From an uncultured beta proteobacterium (GTDB taxonomy: Bacteria > Pseudomonadota > Gammaproteobacteria > Burkholderiales > SG8-41): a stretch of DNA of 48,207 nt. This document shows, piece after piece, positions 29,736-38,174 of the stretch (within the stretch, counting starts at the first letter, position 1; each line of letters opens with the position of its first letter). The stretch spans positions 1-48,207 of the forward strand of contig CAIZLW010000048.1 in the NCBI GenBank assembly GCA_903933915.1, read 5' to 3'. The translations under genes were made by a program, and so were the position numbers. The notes beneath the pieces were generated by a model that saw nothing but the letters and a program-made list of their open reading frames with translations, did no database searches and was not told where the DNA came from.

Positions 29736-31049
29736 ATGTCCGCAATTACCGTCATCGAACCCCGCTGGGTTGCCACCGTCAGCCCCGCCGCCACCGTATT
29801 GACTGATCACGCCGTAGTGATCGAGGGCAGCCGCATCGCCGCTGTTTTGCCCGTTGCCGACGGATGGGCACGTTACCCCGACGCCCCAAGAACGCTGCTG
29901 CCGGAACACATCCTGATCCCCGGACTGGTCAACCTGCACACCCACGCCGCGATGAGCCTGATGCGCGGCATGGCGGACGATCTGCCCTTGATGGACTGGC
30001 TGCAACACCACATCTGGCCGGCAGAAGCGCGCATGGTCTCGGATGATTTTGTCCATGACGGCACTCTGCTCGCCTGCGCCGAAATGCTGCGTGGTGGCGT
30101 GACCTGCTTCAATGACATGTATTTCTTCCCCGAGGCTGCGGCGCGGGCGGCATTGCAGGCGGGCATGCGTGCGGCGCTGGGCATCATCGCCGTCGAATTC
30201 CGTTCAGCCTATGCGGTGGATGCACACGATTACCTCACCAAAGGCATCGCACTGCGCGATACGCTGCGCGACGAATCACTGCTGTCATTCTGCCTGGCCC
30301 CACACGCACCGTTCACCGTATCCGACGCCACATTTGCGCAAATCGCCATTTACGCCGGCGAACTGGATCTGCCGGTGCATATTCACCTGCACGAAACCAC
30401 CCGGGAAATCAGCGACAGCCTCGCAGCACATGGCGTGCGCCCGATCGAGCGCCTGGAAAAACTGGGCCTGCTGGGTCCGGGACTCATCGCCGTGCATGGC
30501 GTGCATCTCAACCCGGCGGAAATTGAATTGCTGGCACGCTACGGCTGCTCCGTCGCCCATTGCCCGTCATCCAACCTCAAACTCGGCAGCGGCATCGCTC
30601 CGGTGGCTGCCTTGCTGCAATCCGGCGTCAATCTGGGACTCGGCACTGACGGCGCGGCCAGCAACAACCGTCTGGATCTCTTTGCCGAAATGCGCCTCGC
30701 CGCCCTGCTGGCCAAAGGCGTCAGTGGCGACGCACAGATCATGCCGGCATGCCGCGCGCTGGAGGCAGCCACCCTGGGCGGCGCCCGCGCGCTGGGACTG
30801 CAGGAACAGATCGGCTCGATCAGCCCCGGCAAGTTCGCCGACCTGACAGCGGTAAACCTGTCCGCCACGGAACTGTCGCCCTGTTATGACCCGGTATCGC
30901 ATCTCGTTTATGCTGCAGGCCGCGAGCACGTGACTGATGTCTGGGTCAATGGCGTACGGCGCGTAGCCAACGCTGCACTGCTCGACATTGATGAGGCCGC
31001 TCTTGTTGCGCGCGCCACCCACTGGAAAAACAAACTGCATCCGTCATGA
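29736..31049 (+). CDS. mtaD: Amidohydrolase, 5-methylthioadenosine/S-adenosylhomocysteine deaminase type
   Basis: The 437-residue metal-dependent amidohydrolase shows [19 protein letters not shown] with the HxH metal pair, [22 protein letters not shown] with the metal His, [11 protein letters not shown] and [16 protein letters not shown] with the catalytic Asp. This is the TRZ/ATZ-type family whose characterised members deaminate methylthioadenosine and adenosylhomocysteine; exact substrate unproven. A TACAAT at 29705-29710 may be its -10. It ends in an ATGA overlap with ubiG, a SAM-dependent enzyme that produces adenosylhomocysteine, which makes removal of that by-product a sensible shared role. 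Confidence 0.88.
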   Translation: MSAITVIEPRWVATVSPAATVLTDHAVVIEGSRIAAVLPVADGWARYPDAPRTLLPEHILIPGLVNLHTHAAMSLMRGMADDLPLMDWLQHHIWPAEARMVSDDFVHDGTLLACAEMLRGGVTCFNDMYFFPEAAARAALQAGMRAALGIIAVEFRSAYAVDAHDYLTKGIALRDTLRDESLLSFCLAPHAPFTVSDATFAQIAIYAGELDLPVHIHLHETTREISDSLAAHGVRPIERLEKLGLLGPGLIAVHGVHLNPAEIELLARYGCSVAHCPSSNLKLGSGIAPVAALLQSGVNLGLGTDGAASNNRLDLFAEMRLAALLAKGVSGDAQIMPACRALEAATLGGARALGLQEQIGSISPGKFADLTAVNLSATELSPCYDPVSHLVYAAGREHVTDVWVNGVRRVANAALLDIDEAALVARATHWKNKLHPS

Positions 31050-31753
31050 ATACCAACGTCGACCCGGCCGAACTTGAAAAATTCAGCGAATTGGCCCATC
31101 GCTGGTGGGATCCGCAGAGCGAGTTCCGGCCCCTGCATGAGATCAACCCGTTACGACTCGACCATATCGACCGCATCGCCGCGCTGCAGGGCAAAACGGT
31201 GCTCGACGTCGGCTGCGGCGGCGGCATACTCGCTGAAGCCATGGCTGTCCGCGGCGCCCGGGTCACCGGCATTGATCTTGCGGACAAACCGCTGAAAGTG
31301 GCGCAGCTGCACCTGCTCGAATCCGGACAACAGGTCGATTACCGGTGTATCGCCGTCGAAGACCTTGCTGCCGAAGCGCCCGCCAGCTTCGACGTGGTGA
31401 CCTGCATGGAAATGCTCGAACACGTGCCGGATCCGGCGGCCGTGGTCCACGCCTGCGCCGCGCTGCTCAAACCGGGCGGACATGCCTTCTTCGCCACGCT
31501 GAACCGCAACCCCAAGTCCTACCTGTTTGCGATCATCGGCGCCGAATACGTGCTCAACATGCTGCCGCGCGGCACGCACGACTACGAACGTTTCATCAAA
31601 CCCTCCGAACTGTCATCGTCCTGCCGGCGAGCCGGACTGGATATCACAAACCTGATCGGCATGACTTACAACCCTTTTACCAAGGTGTACGCGCTCGGGG
31701 CGGATACCGACGTCAACTACATCCTCAGCACCAGTAAACCGGCGCAATCATGA
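31046..31753 (+). CDS. ubiG: Ubiquinone biosynthesis O-methyltransferase
   Basis: This 235-residue SAM-dependent enzyme carries out the O-methylations of ubiquinone synthesis. [20 protein letters not shown] at the start is the UbiG signature, [16 protein letters not shown] binds SAM, and [14 protein letters not shown] and [21 protein letters not shown] are conserved. It overlaps both neighbours by ATGA, so mtaD-ubiG-gph is one translationally coupled operon. Confidence 0.96.
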   Translation: MNTNVDPAELEKFSELAHRWWDPQSEFRPLHEINPLRLDHIDRIAALQGKTVLDVGCGGGILAEAMAVRGARVTGIDLADKPLKVAQLHLLESGQQVDYRCIAVEDLAAEAPASFDVVTCMEMLEHVPDPAAVVHACAALLKPGGHAFFATLNRNPKSYLFAIIGAEYVLNMLPRGTHDYERFIKPSELSSSCRRAGLDITNLIGMTYNPFTKVYALGADTDVNYILSTSKPAQS

Positions 31754-32406
31754 TGCGCGCTGTGCTGTTCGACCTTGACGGCACTTTTGCCGACACCGCC
31801 CCGGACCTCGGGCGCGCGGTAAACATCATGCGCGCCGCCCGCGGACTCGATCCGGTCGCATTGGCCGAAACACGTAGCGTCACTTCGATGGGTGCGCGCG
31901 GACTGCTCGGTGTCGGCTTCGGCATGAATCCTGAACATGCCGACTACGCCGCCATGCGCGAAGAGTTTCTGCAGATTTACGAGAACAATCTTTGCTGCGA
32001 CACACGACTGTTTCCCGGCATCGCCGAACTGGTTGACCGGCTGGAGAGCGACGGGCTGCGCTGGGGCATCGTCACCAACAAGGCGGAGCGTTTTGCGCTG
32101 CCGTTAATGCGGCAACTGGGCTACGCCACCCGCGCCGCCTGCATCATCGGCGGCGACACGACGGGACACATGAAGCCGCACCCTGCGCCATTGCTGGCCG
32201 CCGCCGGCATCCTGGAGTTGCCGCCCGCGGCCTGCATCTATGTCGGGGACGACGAACGCGACATCGCTGCCGGCAAGGCCGCCGGAATGCCAACCATCGC
32301 CGTGCGCTTCGGCTACCTCAACGGCAGCAATCCGGACGACTGGGGCGCCACGGCAGTGGTCGACACCCCCGCCGAGATTCTTCAGCACATCCATCAGGAT
32401 CGTTGA
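31750..32406 (+). CDS. gph: Phosphoglycolate phosphatase (HAD family)
   Basis: The 218-residue HAD phosphatase has the nucleophile motif [19 protein letters not shown], motif II near [10 protein letters not shown], the Lys/GDD region ([10 protein letters not shown] and [17 protein letters not shown]). DLDGTFADT has Phe in place of the usual Leu. Gph removes 2-phosphoglycolate from DNA repair or oxygenase reactions; the ubiG-gph pairing is common in proteobacteria. The first of two adjacent ATGs overlaps the ubiG stop. Confidence 0.93.
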   Translation: MMRAVLFDLDGTFADTAPDLGRAVNIMRAARGLDPVALAETRSVTSMGARGLLGVGFGMNPEHADYAAMREEFLQIYENNLCCDTRLFPGIAELVDRLESDGLRWGIVTNKAERFALPLMRQLGYATRAACIIGGDTTGHMKPHPAPLLAAAGILELPPAACIYVGDDERDIAAGKAAGMPTIAVRFGYLNGSNPDDWGATAVVDTPAEILQHIHQDR

Positions 32407-32491
32407 CTGATGACGCAGTAGTCGTTGATGCGTGACATTCAGTCACACGCCAGTGGCAAGCGCATCATAACCATGTGAGTATCGGCACTCT

Positions 32492-33316
32492 ATGCGATAC
32501 CTTTCGTGGCTGATTGCGCTGCCTCTCCTGCAATACGCACTGTTCAGTTCATTGTCACAGGCCGCGGCACCCGCCTTGCCTGTCGCAGCCCCCGTGGCCG
32601 CCGCCGACGCAAAGCTGGCCATACACGCCGTCACCAGAGTTGCCGACGGCCAGGCTGGTTATGTCCACTATTTCCTGATCACGCACCCCGACGGCACACT
32701 CGAAGAACAGCTTGGCATCGAACTGGAAGATCAGCGGATTGCCTGGTCATTTCCCGGCGCTGGCGTCATCGTCTCCGAGTTCGTCTACAACGGCCTACTG
32801 GACATTGCCGGCGAAAGATTCTTTATCGAACACCTGCATGGCATCCGCCCCTTCAGAACGGCGGCAGAAATGCGAGTTCTGCGAAACGAGCTGAATTCGC
32901 GTGTCGCTTTCTGGATCGATAACGACACCCCCTATTGCGTGTTCCGTCAGCCGGGCGAATCGTTTTGCCTGAATTGCGGTGATTTTGTCGCACGCATCCT
33001 GTTCCCGGGATCCACGCCACAACTGGTCGGGCTGCCGAAGGAGTTCACGCGTACGCTTGGCGACATGCCGACCACCGATGACCTGCTGATCTACATGCTC
33101 GGCCTGCACAACCTGCCCGACGCCAAATCGAGACTCCAGCGACTGGCCAGCCTGAAACTTCCGGAAAGCCTCCGCCTGGATGTCGCGGCGATGCTGCAAC
33201 CCGACAATACAGCGCTCGCGTCAGCCACCCCGGCAGCCACCGCCGCCAGCGGCACGCCGGAAAAGAAATCGCGATCCCGCCTTGCCGTCCGGAAAACCCA
33301 GAACAAGAAACTCTGA
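32492..33316 (+). CDS. Exported protein of unknown function
   Basis: The 274-residue product has a signal peptide (YLSWLIALPLLQYALFSSLSQAAA). The mature part begins with an Ala/Pro stretch, then a folded region of about 190 residues with DGQAGYVHYFLITHPDGTLEEQLGIELEDQRIAWSFPGAG and two nearby cysteine sites (PYCVF, SFCLNCGDF), and ends in a low-complexity Ala/Thr stretch with a strongly basic tail (KKSRSRLAVRKTQNKK). I recognise no family. It lies between gph and ssrA, 85 bases after gph, and could be read from the same transcript. Confidence 0.75.
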   Translation: MRYLSWLIALPLLQYALFSSLSQAAAPALPVAAPVAAADAKLAIHAVTRVADGQAGYVHYFLITHPDGTLEEQLGIELEDQRIAWSFPGAGVIVSEFVYNGLLDIAGERFFIEHLHGIRPFRTAAEMRVLRNELNSRVAFWIDNDTPYCVFRQPGESFCLNCGDFVARILFPGSTPQLVGLPKEFTRTLGDMPTTDDLLIYMLGLHNLPDAKSRLQRLASLKLPESLRLDVAAMLQPDNTALASATPAATAASGTPEKKSRSRLAVRKTQNKKL

Positions 33317-33351
33317 TCCCCCCCTGAATCAGCGGGAACTTGCCGGTATGC

Positions 33352-33357
33352 GATAAT
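33352..33357 (+). promoter_or_regulatory. Candidate -10 box of ssrA
   Basis: GATAAT at 33352-33357 lies 20 bases before the mature tmRNA 5' end, leaving a short leader for RNase P to remove. No good -35 is seen. Confidence 0.4.
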
Positions 33358-33376
33358 GTCCTAGTAGCAAGAGACC

Positions 33377-33741
33377 GGGGGCGACTTGGTTTCGACGTGG
33401 GTTACAAAGCAGCACAGGGCATGCCAAGGTCCAGTCACCTTGTAAATCCGCTGGAAATTCTATACACGCCAACGACGAGCGTTATTCTCTAGCCGCCTAA
33501 CACCGGCTAGACGTTGCACTGACCTGCTGATGGGTCAGGCCCCGAGAGGGGTGCAACGTCATTTACATCAGCCTCTCTGCAGGGCTTGGTCGCTTAGCCT
33601 TGTGGATCCGTCGAAGCGACTAGCCAAACACCAGCCTGCCGGTTGGCGGGTGCGAGGCGAAACCCAAATAACCAGGCTAAGCATGTAGTCCTGACTGTGG
33701 AGGACTTGCGGACGCGGGTTCAATTCCCGCCGCCTCCACCA
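33377..33741 (+). ncRNA. ssrA: Transfer-messenger RNA (tmRNA)
   Basis: The one-piece tmRNA starts GGGGGCGACTTGGTTTCGAC and ends GGTTCAATTCCCGCCGCCTC+CACCA, so the tRNA-like half is complete with an encoded CCA; the 5' GGGGGC pairs with the 3' GCCTCC. The tag frame runs from 33468 to 33500 and reads ANDERYSLAA then TAA, ending in the Leu-Ala-Ala degron seen by ClpXP. It rescues stalled ribosomes with SmpB. Its 3' end is a common target of integrases, and the sequence to its right is accessory. Confidence 0.97.
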
Positions 33742-33751
33742 TTACTCAAAG

Positions 33752-33782
33752 TCCCAACCCTTATCGGTTGGGATTTTTTTTG
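33752..33782 (+). terminator. Terminator of ssrA
   Basis: TCCCAACC (33752-33759) pairs with GGTTGGGA (33766-33773), followed by eight or nine T. Confidence 0.9.
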
Positions 33783-34000
33783 CCTATTCCCCCAGTGAAA
33801 ACCGCAATGACGTCGCGAGCGTCGCTTCGGCGGCGGCGCGATTTCCCGCCCGATTCCCGCCATTTCCCCTCTCTGTTATCAGTAGGGACGCGAGCGCTCG
33901 CGACGCCACTTCGAGTATTTTCAATGACTTACAGGCAGCAGGTTCGATAAGTAATTTGGTCGGGCGGTGGGGAATGAAACGAAGCTGCTGCAGAAAGTGA
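33783..34000. other. Junction between ssrA and the accessory region
   Basis: No convincing gene. It holds GTCGCGAGCGTCGC near 33813 and a perfect 14-bp palindrome CGCGAGCGCTCGCG at 33889-33902, so two related GCGAG-containing motifs lie 75 bases apart. No second copy of the ssrA 3' end is seen here. Confidence 0.4.
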
Positions 34001-34459
34001 CTAGTCAAAACAGGTGTCCGGATTCTCTTCAGCAGGGGTTTTCCACTCCATGCCGTACTTTTCCTTAAGAATACGTTTCTTGGTCTCCCAAACAATATGA
34101 CAGAACCCGAGCTCACCACGCCCCGGGTGCATTACCAATGCCATATCTGCCTCTTTGTCTGCGGCATCCATCATTGCTTCTAGGGCCTTTGTGAGTTCGA
34201 CGTAGTCGCATGACTTGCCAGGCTCAACAGCATCGCCAACTAGAATTCGTGGCTCAAATCCCTCTCCGCTTCTAAGTTCAACGGCCACGCATTGGTTTTT
34301 AACAATGGCAGATTGAAGTTCTGCCGGCGTCTGGCAATAGATAACCGTCCGATTGCACTCATGACAAAATCGCTGGGATGGATTCGGCGTCACTTCAAGT
34401 GCATCCCACGTCTTATGGCACTTGAATCTAAATTCGCAGTTTCGGATCTCAGCACTCAT
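34001..34459 (-). CDS. Small zinc-ribbon-like protein of unknown function
   Basis: The 152-residue protein starts at the ATG at 34457-34459, which has GGAGG six bases upstream; earlier ATGs lack one. The first 50 residues have four to six cysteines arranged as CEFRFKC...RFCHECNRTVIYC, a plausible zinc-binding knuckle, followed by PAELQSAIVKNQCVAVEL. The pattern of a CxxC pair followed by (V/I)YxC and an 'L..AI..N.CVAV' helix is shared by a group of uncharacterised bacterial proteins. There is no signal peptide. It stands alone on the minus strand between ssrA and the exported pair, in sequence with lower GC than the core. Confidence 0.7.
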   Translation of the reverse strand: MSAEIRNCEFRFKCHKTWDALEVTPNPSQRFCHECNRTVIYCQTPAELQSAIVKNQCVAVELRSGEGFEPRILVGDAVEPGKSCDYVELTKALEAMMDAADKEADMALVMHPGRGELGFCHIVWETKKRILKEKYGMEWKTPAEENPDTCFD

Positions 34460-34662
34460 GATCGCCTCCATAATCATCATCTGTCATTAAGATTAGCGCG
34501 CTCGGCATTTACATCTCGGTATCTACCGGCGGCCAATCTCGCGGCCAAAGGCCTCGTTGCACGGCGACGATGTGCGACGTATCGTGCTCGGTTGTTTCTT
34601 GCGATAGCCAAGTAATCTAGCTCTTTCGTGTTCCATTTCATCCGTTTTCGTTGCATCTACGG

Positions 34663-36846
34663 TCAATTACCTTTTGCATTCCGTTGTGAATTCAGCCGCC
34701 GTGCCCCTTCAAAATCAGGCGTCTCGCATTCCCGGCCAAATAATCCCGCTAACTGGTAATTCTTGTTGCTTCCATTTCGAAGGTAGGTTTTGTATAGATC
34801 ACTATCTAGCGCATCATCAGGAGACCAGGCTGCAGCATGGCATAGGACCGATCGGTAAGCTTGTGACCTTGCTGGAAGCAATCGAGCCGCTTCACGCGCC
34901 TTTTCTACTGCGAGATACCGATAGTGGTATCGCTTGTCTAGACGCGGAACGGTGACATTAAAGCGCTGCACTTCTTCTTCTGACATCGACGCACTTCCGT
35001 ACACTCGTGCTGATGATCCCGTATTGTTCTTAAACTGCAGTATGGAGGCTGCTGCATAGTTGCCTTTGGCGTAATAAAAATCAGGAGCCAATTCATATCC
35101 GAGAATCTCCATCCCTCTTTTCCTCGCCAACACACCTACTTTGAAAAGCACTTCAGCCCTGTCAATTGGAGCCTTCGCAGACATTGCGGCGTGTACGGCC
35201 TCGGCATATTCCTTTGCGTAGGCGATAACTTGAGGCTCCGCCACAGAGAAATACGGCATCGCTGTTTTGAACCGCCCCCCTCGCATCAAACGCCTCGCCA
35301 GAAGAGTGCGTAGTTGATGCGCAGTGTCCAGCGGCTCGACTTCATTGGGATCCATACCCGTAGTGCGATCCCCGAAGCGCGCCGATAATGTATCGACAAT
35401 CATGGCAGGTGGTTCTGTCTTAACGTTAGTACCTTCTTTCTTTCTGACAGCGAATGGCAGTGCATCGACAAACACCCGTAACTCATCAGTAGTAAGCAGG
35501 CGCTCTGCAACGTAAGCAATGTCTGCCCATCGACTGGGCCCCATGGCGTATAAGGCGGACATCGCTTTGACCGTCTCCCCCCTATCAAGGGAAACGGTGA
35601 CATTCTCTAGCATTAGTTGTTGAACGAGATCCGAAGGCAGGTTTTTGCGTACCGCGGACTTGTTTTTTCCGGCCAGAACCAAATGGTCAGCCGCAAGAGC
35701 CTTATCTCCGTTTCGCCGGGCGAGTTTTGATTTCACCCAATGGGCCAATGGCGTCTCGCTGCTCGCGGCCAGTTGGGCAGCATCCTCGTACTTCCCAGCT
35801 TGATAGCTCAGCGCCGCGAGCCGATCAATATTCTCGATGTCACCCGTGCCCGATGCGATCAGCGCATTAATGGTCGATCGCATCCAGGATGGTTGCTTCC
35901 CCGAGTAAGGCCCGGCGTGTCCATAGGAGAAAACGTAGGCGACGACCAGACGGCGCACCGCTGGTGACTTGAGTTCGGAGCGCAGTTTATTCGGTTGAGC
36001 GATTAGCCTTTCGGCCACAAAACGCAGAGAAACTACATCGCCTTGCTCCAGATACAAGATCACCGCCTTTCCGGTGTCACCGGCTTCCAGCTTCACGAGA
36101 GCCTGTTGCCCCAGACTGGACCACGCGAGTTGCATTGGGTCGGGGGTTCCTGACTGTGCGAGCTTGCGGACGAGTTCGTAATATCTGGACGCCTTATTCC
36201 GTCTGTCGGGCAGTTGGTAATTCAGATGGCTCTCCGCAAACGAATAGGCCGCCCAGGTTGCGCGCGGCTGTCGTTCATTCTCCGGCAATGACAGTACCGC
36301 TTCGAAGCGCGCCAATGCGCGTGCGATTGCCGGGTTCGCTGGCAGCAAGGCAGGAGCTAACGAATCACAGCCAAATCCATCGCATCGATCTGAATTGCAG
36401 GCACTATTTTCGAAGTTCAGGTCTGTGCCTTGCCTCATTTTCGCGCATGCTCCACTTTTCGCAAGTTGGTAATCCACCGCGCCAGCGGTATAAAGTCGGA
36501 TCGCATCGGGCAACTCCTTACCGATTGCGTAGGCTGCGTCGCCATCTTTCTCTTGGCGCATCCGTTGAATCACGCGATACTGGTCGGAGGTGACACCCTC
36601 GGCCTCGGCTTTGGCTCGCAGTGCGGCCGGGGATTCCGTATGTTGAATTCTTGGCGCAGACGCCGCTGATCGAACTCGCGAGAAGTAGCGCCTCATCTCG
36701 AACGCAAAATCTCCTTCGATGGGCGCTTTCAGCAATGCATCACGATGCGGGAGGAAGGCCTGCGGGAAATAGGGACCGCAGGCCAACGCCACCGTTGCAA
36801 GGAACAACAGTGCGCCGCCGAACAGAATGAAATTATGATTTTTCAT
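34663..36846 (-). CDS. Large exported 'CGP' protein with TPR-like repeats
   Basis: The 727-residue product begins at the ATG at 36844-36846, inside the end of the upstream DUF3142 gene; a longer frame to 36951 would only overlap more. The N-terminus is a signal peptide ending ATVALACGPYFPQAFLP; the Cys of ACGPYFP could be a lipid site, but Leu at -2 is unusual for a lipobox. The protein is largely helical with TPR-like pieces (YQAGKYEDAAQLAASSETPLAHWVKSKLARRNGD) and a cluster of cysteines (CAKMRQ, NSACNSDRCDGFGCD). Its function is unknown. The 14-base overlap with the DUF3142 gene and the same order in other genomes, as far as I recall, suggest that the two exported proteins work together. 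Confidence 0.75.
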   Translation of the reverse strand: MKNHNFILFGGALLFLATVALACGPYFPQAFLPHRDALLKAPIEGDFAFEMRRYFSRVRSAASAPRIQHTESPAALRAKAEAEGVTSDQYRVIQRMRQEKDGDAAYAIGKELPDAIRLYTAGAVDYQLAKSGACAKMRQGTDLNFENSACNSDRCDGFGCDSLAPALLPANPAIARALARFEAVLSLPENERQPRATWAAYSFAESHLNYQLPDRRNKASRYYELVRKLAQSGTPDPMQLAWSSLGQQALVKLEAGDTGKAVILYLEQGDVVSLRFVAERLIAQPNKLRSELKSPAVRRLVVAYVFSYGHAGPYSGKQPSWMRSTINALIASGTGDIENIDRLAALSYQAGKYEDAAQLAASSETPLAHWVKSKLARRNGDKALAADHLVLAGKNKSAVRKNLPSDLVQQLMLENVTVSLDRGETVKAMSALYAMGPSRWADIAYVAERLLTTDELRVFVDALPFAVRKKEGTNVKTEPPAMIVDTLSARFGDRTTGMDPNEVEPLDTAHQLRTLLARRLMRGGRFKTAMPYFSVAEPQVIAYAKEYAEAVHAAMSAKAPIDRAEVLFKVGVLARKRGMEILGYELAPDFYYAKGNYAAASILQFKNNTGSSARVYGSASMSEEEVQRFNVTVPRLDKRYHYRYLAVEKAREAARLLPARSQAYRSVLCHAAAWSPDDALDSDLYKTYLRNGSNKNYQLAGLFGRECETPDFEGARRLNSQRNAKGN

Positions 36847-38077
36847 GGACCAGCAGTTCCGGATTTTGTTCACAACGTGCCCACCCGAGATTGATCTCGT
36901 GTTTGGGACGCAGAAGGGACGGCGCTTTACGAACCAGCCAGAAGATTCCATCGATTTGTCGTGGCTCGTAGCCGTTCACTCCGTCTGCGTCGCTACAGTG
37001 GCTCGCGAGTTTGACGCCTAGCGGTTGCAAGACATCGGTTTCACTATGGTTTTCGGCGACTAGATCAAAAAGGCGCGGATCTTTATTGGGTTTCGCAGTG
37101 ATGCGTGCCGCTTGTGTCTGGGGCTTGCCTACAATTAGCCCGCGCCAGGTTGAGATGCTCCAGGCTCTTTTATCCGCCTCAGTGGGGAGGCGAAACCAGG
37201 CGTATCCACGAAAATTCGCCGGCCTTTGGCCGCCAACAGCAATCATCAACTGCCGCACGGATTCCGGAGTGACAACCAATTCGTGCGAATTCGCGCCACC
37301 ACGTCCGGCGGCCGCTTCACTCTCGACGAATGCCACGCTGCCGAAATCGTCAAACCCAACCCGTGAGCCATAGGTGGGCAACGCCACCCGAAAGGTAGTC
37401 GGTGACTTTTTGGCATATTCTGCGATCCATTTTTTGGCTTGCTCAGGATCAAACAATCCGCTCCCCGGATGCGAAACTGAGTGGACCTGCAGGACGGACT
37501 CATCAATTGCTCCTAAGACGTCGGCCAGATGGTTGGAAGAAAGCCATGCCGGCAAGGCGGTGATCGACAATTGCGTGCTGCGATCCAGACGAGTACGCAG
37601 TTGCGTCAGGAATTTGGCATAGCCCGGCAATTTTGCGGTTCCGCAATCATGGTCGATCTCAAGTCCAGCAACTGTCAGCCCCTGCGCGCGCCACCGCTCG
37701 CGCAATGCCAGCACCTCATCGATGATGTGGCTTTGGTCGAGATTGGGGAGTTGCCCATCGATTCGCACGACCATGACAAGCGCTCGCCCCGACTCAACCA
37801 GCGCCTTGGCATGGATGGATACGGGAATGAGGTTACCTGCCGGGCCGGCGTGAGCAGCGAGAACGCGCCATGCGCGCACAAGATCCTTGTTTCCGGAGAT
37901 CGATTCGAGAAGGGATGTTTTCCATGAGCGCTGCCAGATATAGGCGTCATGCTCGATCTCCGGGAGAGATTTGCGACTCGCGGTCAACCCGAGCGCGATT
38001 GCCACCACCAATACGCCAACACTCACAAAGATTGTGCTGTGGCGACGCATCAATCTAACGATGAAATTGCTGTTCAC
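36833..38077 (-). CDS. DUF3142-family membrane-anchored or exported protein
   Basis: The 414-residue protein has one N-terminal membrane or signal segment (FVSVGVLVVAIALGLTAS). Then follow HDAYIWQRSW, VMVVRIDGQLPNL, a GLEIDHDCGTAKLPGYAKFLTQLR segment, LSITALPAWL, HSVSHPGSGLFD and YGSRVGFDD. These are hallmarks of DUF3142, which is thought to adopt a glycoside-hydrolase-like TIM barrel; GLEIDHDC contains acidic residues at the strand end where catalytic residues would lie. No substrate is known. It overlaps the large CGP protein gene and is 97 bases from the stop of the GHKL-helicase gene upstream, so it may have its own promoter. Confidence 0.8.
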   Translation of the reverse strand: MNSNFIVRLMRRHSTIFVSVGVLVVAIALGLTASRKSLPEIEHDAYIWQRSWKTSLLESISGNKDLVRAWRVLAAHAGPAGNLIPVSIHAKALVESGRALVMVVRIDGQLPNLDQSHIIDEVLALRERWRAQGLTVAGLEIDHDCGTAKLPGYAKFLTQLRTRLDRSTQLSITALPAWLSSNHLADVLGAIDESVLQVHSVSHPGSGLFDPEQAKKWIAEYAKKSPTTFRVALPTYGSRVGFDDFGSVAFVESEAAAGRGGANSHELVVTPESVRQLMIAVGGQRPANFRGYAWFRLPTEADKRAWSISTWRGLIVGKPQTQAARITAKPNKDPRLFDLVAENHSETDVLQPLGVKLASHCSDADGVNGYEPRQIDGIFWLVRKAPSLLRPKHEINLGWARCEQNPELLVHEKS

Positions 38078-38174
38078 TTGGTAGATCGGTTGTGAGTGCG
38101 TTGATTTGGAAAAAATATTAAAGGTAAGAGATGCGCCGCGATACAGTCAGTTGAGTTCGGTGAGCTGAATATCG

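Noticed and set aside
33784..34119. Minus-strand 111-residue open frame next to ssrA
   Set aside because: It overlaps the supported zinc-ribbon gene out of frame and has no ribosome site or recognisable domain.
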